Source: an uncultured Pseudomonadota bacterium
GTDB taxonomy: Bacteria; Pseudomonadota; Gammaproteobacteria; Burkholderiales; SG8-39
DNA: 64,000 bases
Direction of reading: 5' to 3'
NCBI GenBank assembly: GCA_903921325.1
Contig: CAIXPL010000028.1
Span: 135,829 to 199,828 of the forward strand
Numbering within the stretch: position 1 is the first letter of the stretch; every line of letters begins with the position of its first letter. The position numbers and the translations under genes were made by a program. The notes under the pieces are model-generated. The model did not search any database. It was not told where the DNA came from and was given only the letters and a program-made list of their open reading frames with translations. Below are positions 24,418 through 33,080 of this stretch, piece by piece.

Positions 24418-27400
24418 GCCTGCCCATGCCCCTCGATGTGCAACGATGCCCGCTCGATGGCATCAATCTGATCGAAGCGTCTGCCGGCACCGGCAAAACC
24501 TGGGCAATCGCGGGCCTCTATCTGCGTCTGGTACTCGAGCGCGGGCTGCCCGTTGAGAACATTCTCGTGGTCACCTTCACCAAGCCAGCCACTGCCGAGT
24601 TGCGTGAACGCTTGCGCGCCCGGCTGCTTGAAGCACTACAGTTTCTGCGTGATGGGGTGACAGCGGAGAAGGATCGCTACGTTGCCGACCTGGTTGACCG
24701 GCTCGGCCACCAGGGGATGGCGCGCGAGCACATGATTGCCCGATTGGGCCTGGCACTAGAGAGTTTCGATCAGGCAGCGGTGTTTACGATTCACGGGTTT
24801 TGCCAGCGCATGCTGGCCGACACGCCATTTGCTGCAGCAACCGCATTTCAGACTGAGTTGCTGCATGACGCGACCGAATTCGAGCTGGCAGCTGTACAGG
24901 ATTTCTGGCGCACCCGGCTCAGTTCGCCCACCATTGCCCCGCTTGCGCTAGGCTATCTGGTCGCCAAAGGCGATACGCCCAAGCGCCACGCCGAGATGCT
25001 CAAACGGCATTTGCGCCAACCACTGGCACGGGTGATCGGATTGCCTGAACCCGCTGCCTGGGACCCGCACGCCGAATTTGATTCCCGGGCCAGCCGTGCG
25101 GCGTGGGAGCGGGCGCGCGAGGCCTGGTTGCGCGACCCGGATGCCATCGTGCAGTGCTTGATCGATGCGCGAACCACGCTGAATCAGGGCCGCTACAAGG
25201 AATCGCAGATTCGCAAAGCGGCCCTGGCGATGCACGAGACTCTGCGCGCAAACGAGTGGGTCGAGCCCTGGCAGTTGACCGAACCGGTCAGAACGTTTTT
25301 TTCGCGGCAACGCATCGGAAAGGCGGTGAGGAACGGCAAGACCGCTCCGGTTCATCCCTTTTTCGATCTATGGCAGGCCGTACGCGAGGCCACAGAATCC
25401 CTTGAGGAACCGTTGCGTCTGTGGCGGCGAGGTCTCTTGAGCCGGCTGCTGCACGAGGGCACGATCGAGTTGCGCGCGCGCAAGCGCGCTCACCGCGTGC
25501 TTGATTTCGATGACCTGTTGAGCGAACTGTACGCCGCGCTGCGCGAGTCACCGGACCTTGCCGGGCGCGTCAGATCGCGCTTTCCGGCGGCGCTGATCGA
25601 TGAGTTTCAGGATACCGATCCATTGCAATTCGGCATCTTCAAATCCCTCTATTCCGAGGGGCCGGGGCCGCTGTTTCTGGTCGGCGATCCGAAGCAGGCG
25701 ATCTACAGTTTCCGCGCCGCGGATCTGCATACGTATCTGCGCGCCGCGGCACTGGCGAGCAGGCACTATTCGCTCGCCGCCAATCAGCGCTCAACAGCCC
25801 CGATGATCGAGGCGGTCAACGGGGTGTTCAGCGCGCAGCCACGACCGTTCTTGATTGATGGTCTCGCCTTCATGCCGGTGCATCCGGGGGCTCGGCGGCC
25901 ACCGCCCATGACCGATGGAGGTGCGCCACAGGCGGCGCTGCAAGTCTGGCGCGTGCCAGCGCGGTTAGGTGTCGAGCCAGTCACGAAGAAGCCTGCCCTC
26001 CACCTGTCGTTGAGGGCAACCGCGGCTGAGATTGCGCGCCTGTTGTTGCACTCGGCAACCGGCTCGGTGCGGTTGGGTGAGCGTGCCTTGCGCGCCGATG
26101 ATATTGCGATTCTCGTGCGCACCCAGACGCAAGGCCTGGTCGCACAAGAGGCATTGCGTGCCTGTGGTATCGGCAGCGTGCTCACCAGTCAGGACAGTCT
26201 CTACCACTCCATCGACGCACGCGACCTCGCGCATATTCTGGCGGCCGTACTCGAGCCTGGGCGAATGCGCTATCTGGGCGCAGCACTTGCCACCGGGGCA
26301 CTGGGCTGGACGGCACACGAGATTGCGGCGCTCACCGACGATCCGGCGGGTCTGCTGGCCGTTACCGCTCGCTACCGCGCCTATGCAGCGCTTTGGACAC
26401 GCCAAGGTATCGGTGTCATGTACCGCACGCTGCTCAGAGACGAGAACGTCGTGCAGCGCATGCTGGGACGCGACGACGGTGATCGCCGTCTGACCAATTT
26501 GCTGCACCTGGGCGATGCGCTTCAGCAAGCAGCGACCGAACATCACGCGCCCGCGAGCCTGTTGCGCTGGCTGCGTCAGCGCTTGCTTGAGACCGGGCCA
26601 GATGAGGACGCCGAATTGCGCCTGGAATCCGATCGCAATCTGGTGCAGATACTCACCTTTCACCGGTCCAAGGGGTTGGAGTTCCCGATCGTGTTTTGTC
26701 CCACGATCTGGGAGATACACGCCGGCGGCGGGCGCAGCAACCCCGAAGGACTGTCCTACCATGATGATGAGGGCGAGCAGGTCATTGACTATCGCGATGC
26801 CGACGATGAAGGCGACGGTGGCACCGAGGTCGATGCGCAAGCGTTCTCCTTCAAGGCGATCAAGGAGCGGCGTGCCGCCGAGTCTTATGCCGAATCGATG
26901 CGACTTGCCTACGTCGGTCTCACTCGCGCGATTCATCGTTGTTATCTGGTGATCGCACCCTCGCTCGCAAGCGGCAGGGCACAGTCAGACGCAGCGGCGG
27001 CGGTCAAACCCAACAAGGCCCTGGTGGCAAATCCGCTCAACTGGCTGGTGGCCGGTGTAGCAATGACACCCGCGGAGTGGCGAAAAGAACCTGTCAGTGC
27101 TGATCGGATTCTCGCTGGATGGAACGAGCTTGCGGCCGCCCATCCTGAGGCCATCGCAGTGAGCGAATTGAGCACCACGACAGGCTCGCGCGTTCCGCCA
27201 CCGGATACCGACTACGGGGCGCTAAGCGCCATGGCCGGTCCCCGCTCAATGCCGCGCGCCTTGCGTATCACGAGCTATAGTGGCCTGAGCCGGGGTGCGC
27301 TCAACGAGAGCGTCGCGTCTGACCATGATCTGGCGATCGTCCGTGTGATCGGTACAGTGGACTCAGGCGTAAGCGCCGATGACATCGTGCGCTTTCCGCG

Positions 27401-28148
27401 TGGCACCACCGCCGGGGACTGTGTACATGCCGTGCTGGAGCGCTGCGATTTCACCGATCGACGCACCTGGGATGCAGCCATTGATGAGGCGTTGCTCATC
27501 CATCCGCAACATTCAGACCCCAGGGATCGCGCTCGATTCGGTCCGTTGCACGGGCGGATGCTCAACCACATGCTTGAGGATCTCACTGTCACCCGCCTGC
27601 CCGGTGGCGTTCTGCTGAGCGAAGTGGCTCTCACCGTGCGCATGAACGAATGGTCATTCTGGATTCCGGCACTCACTGTGGCCGACGCTGTTCTCAACGC
27701 CAATCTGCGCGGCCTGGGATATTCCGGGCCACAGCTCAGCTTCGGTGAATTCAGTGGCTACCTGCGCGGGTTTGTTGACATGGTCTACCAGCACGGCGAT
27801 CGGTACTGGATCGCCGATTGGAAGTCCAACTATCTGGGCGATTCACCGCAGGATTACGGGCGAGCCGCACTCGCCGATTCGATGGCACAGCATGCGTATC
27901 ACTTGCAGTACCTCATCTATGTGCTCGCCTTGCATCGACACTTGCAGCGCTGTTTGCCTGACTATGATTACGAGCGGGATTTTGGCGGCGTGCATTATCT
28001 CTTTGTGCGCGGCGTACGGCCGCACTGGTCAACCTCGCATGAACCATATCCTGGTGTCTCGTTTCATCGTCCTGAACGCAGCACCATCGAGCGGCTTGAC
28101 CGTTTGCTAAGGGGTGATACCCAAACTCTGGTGGGTATGCCCTCATGA
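24414..28148 (+). CDS. recB: Exodeoxyribonuclease V subunit beta, RecB
   Basis: A 1244-residue RecB. The first candidate start is TTG 24414, overlapping the recC stop, with an in-frame ATG at 24426 as alternative. Motifs: Walker A 'EASAGTGKTWAIAGLY' (~residue 21), Ia 'VVTFTKPATAELRERLR', motif II 'IDEFQDTDPLQFGIFK' (~396), 'LTFHRSKGLEFPIVF' (~748), motif VI 'AYVGLTRAIHRCYLV' (~831), and the C-terminal nuclease 'GFVDMVYQHGDRYWIADWKSNYLG' split as Asp near 1121 and 'DWKSN' near 1136, then 'LQYLIYVLALHRHL'. Both the 3'-5' helicase and the nuclease therefore look active. RecBCD repairs double-strand breaks and degrades linear foreign DNA. It overlaps recD by four bases. Confidence 0.95.
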   Translation: MSLPMPLDVQRCPLDGINLIEASAGTGKTWAIAGLYLRLVLERGLPVENILVVTFTKPATAELRERLRARLLEALQFLRDGVTAEKDRYVADLVDRLGHQGMAREHMIARLGLALESFDQAAVFTIHGFCQRMLADTPFAAATAFQTELLHDATEFELAAVQDFWRTRLSSPTIAPLALGYLVAKGDTPKRHAEMLKRHLRQPLARVIGLPEPAAWDPHAEFDSRASRAAWERAREAWLRDPDAIVQCLIDARTTLNQGRYKESQIRKAALAMHETLRANEWVEPWQLTEPVRTFFSRQRIGKAVRNGKTAPVHPFFDLWQAVREATESLEEPLRLWRRGLLSRLLHEGTIELRARKRAHRVLDFDDLLSELYAALRESPDLAGRVRSRFPAALIDEFQDTDPLQFGIFKSLYSEGPGPLFLVGDPKQAIYSFRAADLHTYLRAAALASRHYSLAANQRSTAPMIEAVNGVFSAQPRPFLIDGLAFMPVHPGARRPPPMTDGGAPQAALQVWRVPARLGVEPVTKKPALHLSLRATAAEIARLLLHSATGSVRLGERALRADDIAILVRTQTQGLVAQEALRACGIGSVLTSQDSLYHSIDARDLAHILAAVLEPGRMRYLGAALATGALGWTAHEIAALTDDPAGLLAVTARYRAYAALWTRQGIGVMYRTLLRDENVVQRMLGRDDGDRRLTNLLHLGDALQQAATEHHAPASLLRWLRQRLLETGPDEDAELRLESDRNLVQILTFHRSKGLEFPIVFCPTIWEIHAGGGRSNPEGLSYHDDEGEQVIDYRDADDEGDGGTEVDAQAFSFKAIKERRAAESYAESMRLAYVGLTRAIHRCYLVIAPSLASGRAQSDAAAAVKPNKALVANPLNWLVAGVAMTPAEWRKEPVSADRILAGWNELAAAHPEAIAVSELSTTTGSRVPPPDTDYGALSAMAGPRSMPRALRITSYSGLSRGALNESVASDHDLAIVRVIGTVDSGVSADDIVRFPRGTTAGDCVHAVLERCDFTDRRTWDAAIDEALLIHPQHSDPRDRARFGPLHGRMLNHMLEDLTVTRLPGGVLLSEVALTVRMNEWSFWIPALTVADAVLNANLRGLGYSGPQLSFGEFSGYLRGFVDMVYQHGDRYWIADWKSNYLGDSPQDYGRAALADSMAQHAYHLQYLIYVLALHRHLQRCLPDYDYERDFGGVHYLFVRGVRPHWSTSHEPYPGVSFHRPERSTIERLDRLLRGDTQTLVGMPS

Positions 28149-30064
28149 CGGCGCTGACCGATCCGTCAGTGCAGTTGGCCAGGGCGTTCGGGCGGCGTGT
28201 CGCCGACTGGGTGCGTACGACTGGCGCCGCTGCGGCTGATGTCGATAGCGTGACCTTCGCCGCCGAGAGGCTCAGTCTTGCCACCTCCGGCGGACATGTG
28301 TGCCTGTCACTCGGCGTACTGAGTGCCATGGCAGAGGACGCGACTCAGGCTCAAGCGCCGCCCTCGGCCGCGGAAATGGACTTGCCCACCTTTGCGCTCT
28401 CGACCCCGTCGAGCGACGCGGCGCCATCCAGATCGATCATGCAGTGGCGGGCCGTGTTGCTGGCCAGTGGTGTGGTTGGGCGTCCCGCAGAGGAAATGGC
28501 CTATCCGATGATTCTCGATCAAGGTGATCGGCTATATCTTCATCGCTATTTTGATTACGAGCGTCGCCTGGCGAAGCGCCTGTCGATCGCCCTGCAGCAA
28601 CCTCGACGCACCGAAGGCGAGGCGGGCCGAGCGCGCCTGTGGCAGTTGCTGCCGGTTGATTCAGACGCACTCGACCGCTCAAATGGTCAGCGGCGCGCCG
28701 TGGAACTTGCCCTCACCAGGGCATTGACCGTCATCAGTGGCGGACCCGGCACCGGGAAGACCCGACTGGTTGCCGACCTGCTCGATTGCCTGCTCGCGCA
28801 AAATCCTGACGAACGAATCGCGCTCGCCGCACCGACCGGCAAAGCCGCAACCCGCCTTGAGCAGACTCTACGAGCGAGCGGATTGAATACCGTGGTGGCG
28901 GCACCGCAAACCCTGCACCGGTTGCTTGGCGTGGGGAGCCGCACCGGGACCGCTCGCCATGATGCGCAGCGTCGACTGCCCCTGGATACGCTCATCATCG
29001 ATGAGGCGTCGATGCTGGACCTGGCCATGGCCACCCAGGTTCTGGAGGCGATGCCGGACAAGGCGCGCATCGTCTTGCTGGGTGATCGCGATCAGCTCGC
29101 GTCGGTTGAAGCCGGTTCGGTCTTCGCGTCGCTCAGTGCACAGAGCGCTCATCAACGACCTGTTGATGCGATCGACTTGTCGATCGATAAGGGCCGCACA
29201 CCAATGACGCCGAATCACGATGCGAATGCGGCGGCAGCACTCGAGGGTGCGGTCTTCTGGTTAACCGAAAATTTTCGCTTCAGCGCCGATTCAGGGCTCG
29301 GTCAACTGGCAAGTGCGATACGCAGCGGACAGTCGGCTGCCGCGCTTGAGCTACTCGCACACCCGCAACGCTGTGCTGGTCTTGGCTGGATTGACCCAAC
29401 ATCGAGCGCGACAGTGCAGGTACAGCGCATGGCAATGATCACCGGGTTTACAGACTATGCGCAGTTGATTGGCCAGCGCACCACCACGCCTGCCCTGCTG
29501 CTCGATCAATTTGAGCGATTCAGGGTGCTGTGCGCGCTCAGAGAAGGCAGTTGCGGGGTGAATGCGTGCAACGAATGGATCAGTCTCAGCGTTCGCAGCG
29601 AATTTCGGCACCGGTTGGACCCCGGCGACTCGAGCCCCTGGTATCCAGGACGCCCGGTGCTGGTGCTACGCAATGACTATGCCCTCGGCCTATTCAATGG
29701 CGACAGCGGTATCTGCTGGCCCGATGAAGATCAGCAATTGCAGGTTTATTTTCGGCACGCCGGGGGAGTGCGCGCGGTGGCACCGGCCTTGATGCCCGAG
29801 CATGAGACGGCGTATGCCCTCACTGTGCACAAATCGCAAGGTTCGGAATTCGATCGCGTGTTGATCATCCTGCCGCCCCAAGCGCATCCACTCGTCTCAC
29901 GTGAGCTGCTCTACACTGCGGTAACTCGCGCCCGCGACGCGGTCGATTTGGTTGCAAGCGAAGCGGTGATCAACGCTGCGATCAATCACCCCGGACGGCG
30001 CGACTCCGGATTGTCTGCGCGTCTGGACGAACTGGCCGCAGAGTCAACGCAGCACCCCTTTTAA
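28145..30064 (+). CDS. recD: Exodeoxyribonuclease V subunit alpha, RecD
   Basis: A 639-residue RecD starting in an ATGA overlap with recB. Walker A 'ISGGPGTGKTRLVADLL' is at ~residue 197, motif Ia 'ALAAPTGKAATRLEQTL' follows, the DExx box is 'LIIDEASMLDLAMATQVL' (~282), motif III is 'VLLGDRDQLASVEAGSVF', and the C-terminal 'ALTVHKSQGSEFDRVLIIL' and 'ELLYTAVTRARDAVDLV' are motifs V and VI. RecD is the 5'-3' motor of RecBCD and controls its nuclease. The length is near that of E. coli RecD (608). The order C-B-D with overlaps implies tight stoichiometric expression. The cupin gene follows 15 bases downstream and may read through from this operon. Confidence 0.95.
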   Translation: MTALTDPSVQLARAFGRRVADWVRTTGAAAADVDSVTFAAERLSLATSGGHVCLSLGVLSAMAEDATQAQAPPSAAEMDLPTFALSTPSSDAAPSRSIMQWRAVLLASGVVGRPAEEMAYPMILDQGDRLYLHRYFDYERRLAKRLSIALQQPRRTEGEAGRARLWQLLPVDSDALDRSNGQRRAVELALTRALTVISGGPGTGKTRLVADLLDCLLAQNPDERIALAAPTGKAATRLEQTLRASGLNTVVAAPQTLHRLLGVGSRTGTARHDAQRRLPLDTLIIDEASMLDLAMATQVLEAMPDKARIVLLGDRDQLASVEAGSVFASLSAQSAHQRPVDAIDLSIDKGRTPMTPNHDANAAAALEGAVFWLTENFRFSADSGLGQLASAIRSGQSAAALELLAHPQRCAGLGWIDPTSSATVQVQRMAMITGFTDYAQLIGQRTTTPALLLDQFERFRVLCALREGSCGVNACNEWISLSVRSEFRHRLDPGDSSPWYPGRPVLVLRNDYALGLFNGDSGICWPDEDQQLQVYFRHAGGVRAVAPALMPEHETAYALTVHKSQGSEFDRVLIILPPQAHPLVSRELLYTAVTRARDAVDLVASEAVINAAINHPGRRDSGLSARLDELAAESTQHPF

Positions 30065-30079
30065 GATTGGAGACAGACC

Positions 30080-30559
30080 ATGGCGCTCAATGTAAGGCGA
30101 GTGATTACCGGACACGACGAACAGGGCAGGGCGATCGTGAAAATCGACGAGATCGCAACCAATATCCGTGAGGGACGCCCGGGCGCGTTGTCATGCAATA
30201 TCTGGACAACCCAGGGATTTCCGGTCAACAACTCGACTCAGGAAGACGCCGGACTGACACCCGCGGGCACGACCCTGCCCGGTGGCACCGTGTTTCGCAT
30301 GATCGAATTCAAACCCGGCGTCGCCGAGCGCAATCACCGCACCGATTCGATTGATTATCTGGTGATCCTCAAAGGCGAGATCGACATGCAGCTCGATGAG
30401 GGCGTCGAGGTGCGGGTCAAGGCCGGTGACGTGATGGTGCAGCGGGGCACCATCCACAACTGGATCAATCGCGGCACCGAATCGTGTTTTGTTGCGGTGA
30501 TCCTGATTGATGCAGCGCCAGTGCAAGCGGGCAGCAGGACACTGCACGCAATCGGCTGA
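30080..30559 (+). CDS. Cupin-domain protein
   Basis: A 159-residue cupin starting at ATG 30080 after TTGGAGA. Motif 1 is 'RNHRTDSIDYLVILKGEIDM' (~residues 88-107) and motif 2 is 'KAGDVMVQRGTIHNWINRG' (~116-134), with His, Asp and a later His as likely metal ligands; the canonical second histidine of motif 1 is replaced. It has no signal peptide. It is unrelated in detail to the cupin at 556. Small cupins of this type are often annotated as ethanolamine- or dioxygenase-like, without proof. It is the last gene before the DSF locus and probably belongs to the recCBD transcript by spacing. Confidence 0.78.
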   Translation: MALNVRRVITGHDEQGRAIVKIDEIATNIREGRPGALSCNIWTTQGFPVNNSTQEDAGLTPAGTTLPGGTVFRMIEFKPGVAERNHRTDSIDYLVILKGEIDMQLDEGVEVRVKAGDVMVQRGTIHNWINRGTESCFVAVILIDAAPVQAGSRTLHAIG

Positions 30560-30579
30560 GCGTGCACCTGCAGAATTGT

Positions 30580-30595
30580 CAATTGTTCACAATTG
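30580..30595. promoter_or_regulatory. Perfect 7-2-7 inverted repeat upstream of the RpfC-like kinase
   Basis: CAATTGT-TC-ACAATTG is a perfect palindrome in an otherwise GC-rich chromosome, and a third AATTGT half-site precedes it at 30574. It lies 85-100 bases before the kinase start, where an operator would sit. It looks like a transcription-factor site, but no regulator gene is adjacent. Confidence 0.5.
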
Positions 30596-30679
30596 GCGCC
30601 GCGCTACCTGCCGTCGACCGGGTTACCGTTCGGACTTTCGACATGACATCGGGTCAGGTCGGCTGGCGAGGTATGGAAC

Positions 30680-32824
30680 GTGGTGGCTGCTCGGCTCTGG
30701 CAGTCGTTGGATATCTGTCGCGGGACACCGGAACTGCGGTGCCTGTGGTCGCGCCTGCGCACCGATCGCAATGAATCCGAGCAAGGATTTGTGCGCATTG
30801 CCTGGGGGATCATCGCCGGTCTCTGGGTTGGGCTCACCACGACGGCCACCGAACGAGGCGAGAGTTTTCCGCTTGTTCTGACAGCCTTTTTTGTCTGCAG
30901 CGTACTGTTGCTTGGCTGGATGTCGTGGCAACCCGGGGCCAATGCGCTCAGGCGTCACTGCGCAATGGCGTGTGACGGCACGTTCATGTGCCTGTTCATC
31001 TTTCTTTGCGGCCCATCGGGCGCCTTCCTGTGGAGCATCGGACCGTTCATCTGCATAGGCTACGGATTTCGCTACGGCCCTGGCTACCTGACGACCTGCT
31101 TCCTGTTTGTCATTCTCGCCGATGGCACATTGCTGCTGCACCCGACCTGGCAGAATGAAACCTGGATGTTCATCGGACTGCTGGCACATCTGCTGCTGAT
31201 CGTGCCCTACTCACTGGTGTTGCTGCGACGTATCTGGCGTCTGAATGCCAGTTTGCAGCAGGCCAACGAGACAAAGAGCCGCATCCTGTCGGCGCATTCG
31301 CACAATATGCGCACCCCGATCGGCGCAATCATGGCCAATCTCAGTCTGGCCATGTCAGAGGCCGAGCCGCGCGTGCGACACAGCCACCTTGAGTCGGCCT
31401 GGTCTGCCTCGACCGTCCTGCTGCGCCAGATCAGCAACAGCCTGACCTTGGCGGCGCTGGATCAAGGGCAACCGCTACCGCCGCCGGAGCCGGTATTCCT
31501 GCGCGAAGTGACCGAGTCACTGCTCGCCATCATTGGCCCCAAGGCAGCCGAACGCGGTCTTGAATTACGTTATCACTATGACGTGGCGTTGCCAGATCAG
31601 GTGTTGGTCGCACTGCCACCGCTACAGGAAGCGCTGGTCGCTCTGCTCGACAACGCCGTCAAATATACGTTGCAGGGGTACATCGCCCTCGAGCTGCGTG
31701 CCGAAGGCGAGCATTCGGTGCGTATCCAGGTAAGCGATAGCGGTCGGGGCATTGCTGCGCTTGATCTTGAGCATGTGTTCGAGCGCTTTTGGCAGGGCAC
31801 CGATCCGCAGACGCTGACCGAGCGCGGCAGTGGGCTGGGCACCGCGATTGCGCGCGAGATGGTAGAGAGCGCCGGCGGTGCGGTCGGCGTCAGTAGCCGC
31901 ATGGGGGTTGGGAGTCAGTTCTGGATCGTACTGCCGATGGGTCGTCTGGCGAGCGACGCTAAGCAACCGATCCAATCGCGTGGCGCTGTCATGCCAAGCG
32001 TGATGGACGGGGTAGTGCCGTTCGCCAGTTCAGCGCAGACGTTGCGCGTGTTGCTAGCTGAAGATGAACCGGCAACCCGCAGGTTGCTTGAAAAGGTGCT
32101 GCTGGCCGCCGGCCATGAAGTCCTGGCTGTGGCTGATGGGGGCGCAGTGCGATTTCATCTGGAGACGGGCACTTTTGATGCGGTTGTGCTCGACTGCCAT
32201 CTGCCGGGCGCCACCGGCCTTGATTTGATTGCCCAGTGGCGCATTCGCAGCAAACGTCGCCCACGCTTCATTTTGCTGACCGCTGACGTCACCACAGCCA
32301 CCCGTCAGATGGCGGCGGCCGTCGGTGCCGATGTTTTTCTCGAAAAGCCGATCGATTCGGCGACTGTCCTGCGTGCGCTCACCGCTGCTGGCCCTGGTCG
32401 GGTGAATCCGCGGGTCGGGCAGAATTCAGCCGATGGCTCGACGGCAGCCTGGAGTCTGTCTGAGGGAACACCAATTCGGTCTGAAGATACATTTGACCGA
32501 ACCGAACGTTCATTGCTCCGCTCTGCGGAGTCAACGAGGCTGTCGCAGCCACCATTTCCTGATCCGGCGATATTGGCGATTGCCCGTCAGAGCATTGCGC
32601 AGAGTCTGGCGAATGCGCGTGGTGCCGTTGTCAGCGGCAAATTGACCGAAGCACTCGAATGGGTCCATCGGCTGCGTGGTACCGCCTTGCTGATCGGCGC
32701 GCACGAGGCAGCGCAGCTGGCACTGGAGTTCACGCGCGGTGCAGCCATAGCCCACCGGCTGAGCGAAGCTGATATCCAGCGAATCGAAGTGGCAATCACT
32801 CTGCGATTGCGTGAGCTTTCTTGA
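30680..32824 (+). CDS. RpfC-like hybrid sensor histidine kinase (TM-HK-REC-Hpt), paralog 1
   Basis: A 714-residue inner-membrane hybrid kinase starting at GTG 30680, eight bases after GAGG. The juxtamembrane stretch 'DRNESEQGFVRI' (residues 29-40) resembles the DSF-sensing N-terminus of RpfC, then about five or six membrane helices lie between residues 38 and 182, with 'IGYGFRYGPGYL' shared with the other kinase here. The phospho-acceptor is H208 in 'SHNMRTPIG'; N-box 'LLDNAVKYT', G boxes 'VSDSGRGIA' and 'GSGLGTAIA' are intact. A receiver follows (Asp505 in 'VVLDCHLPG') and a C-terminal Hpt with H663 in 'HRLRGTA', where the usual Lys is Arg. It lies upstream of rpfF in the same direction, 256 bases away. 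Role in sensing DSF is inferred from family and context. Confidence 0.85.
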   Translation: MVAARLWQSLDICRGTPELRCLWSRLRTDRNESEQGFVRIAWGIIAGLWVGLTTTATERGESFPLVLTAFFVCSVLLLGWMSWQPGANALRRHCAMACDGTFMCLFIFLCGPSGAFLWSIGPFICIGYGFRYGPGYLTTCFLFVILADGTLLLHPTWQNETWMFIGLLAHLLLIVPYSLVLLRRIWRLNASLQQANETKSRILSAHSHNMRTPIGAIMANLSLAMSEAEPRVRHSHLESAWSASTVLLRQISNSLTLAALDQGQPLPPPEPVFLREVTESLLAIIGPKAAERGLELRYHYDVALPDQVLVALPPLQEALVALLDNAVKYTLQGYIALELRAEGEHSVRIQVSDSGRGIAALDLEHVFERFWQGTDPQTLTERGSGLGTAIAREMVESAGGAVGVSSRMGVGSQFWIVLPMGRLASDAKQPIQSRGAVMPSVMDGVVPFASSAQTLRVLLAEDEPATRRLLEKVLLAAGHEVLAVADGGAVRFHLETGTFDAVVLDCHLPGATGLDLIAQWRIRSKRRPRFILLTADVTTATRQMAAAVGADVFLEKPIDSATVLRALTAAGPGRVNPRVGQNSADGSTAAWSLSEGTPIRSEDTFDRTERSLLRSAESTRLSQPPFPDPAILAIARQSIAQSLANARGAVVSGKLTEALEWVHRLRGTALLIGAHEAAQLALEFTRGAAIAHRLSEADIQRIEVAITLRLRELS

Positions 32825-32923
32825 TAAACGGTCAACCGCCTGAATAGCGCCGGGCGCATTTGCACTGCGCTCACCAGCAAAATCTGCTCAGAAATGTGGC
32901 TTATTGCACAAAGCGCCATTCGT

Positions 32924-32936
32924 TGCACCGGGTGCA
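32924..32936. promoter_or_regulatory. 13-bp palindrome upstream of rpfF
   Basis: TGCACC-G-GGTGCA is a perfect 6-1-6 palindrome located 145 bases before the rpfF start in the 256-base gap after the kinase gene. A TTGACA hexamer at 32996 is nearby, but I find no good -10 partner, so no promoter is called. Confidence 0.35.
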
Positions 32937-33080
32937 CGGATGCCAATTAGTGCCTGTGCGTGAGACATTTACATCGTGGTCTCTGACTTTGTGCCTTGAC
33001 AGGATAGTAATCCTTAAGGTCCAGCGCCGGCGGCCAACCTTTTCCTGCACGCCGCGACACCAACAAGCGAGGTCAGCACC

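Noticed and set aside
25965-26936. Minus-strand ORF of 323 residues opposite recB
   Set aside because: recB motifs run through the same bases on the other strand; the antisense frame shows no domain, signal peptide or ribosome site.
32996-33001. TTGACA hexamer as the rpfF promoter -35 box
   Set aside because: No acceptable -10 element at 16-18 bases spacing downstream.
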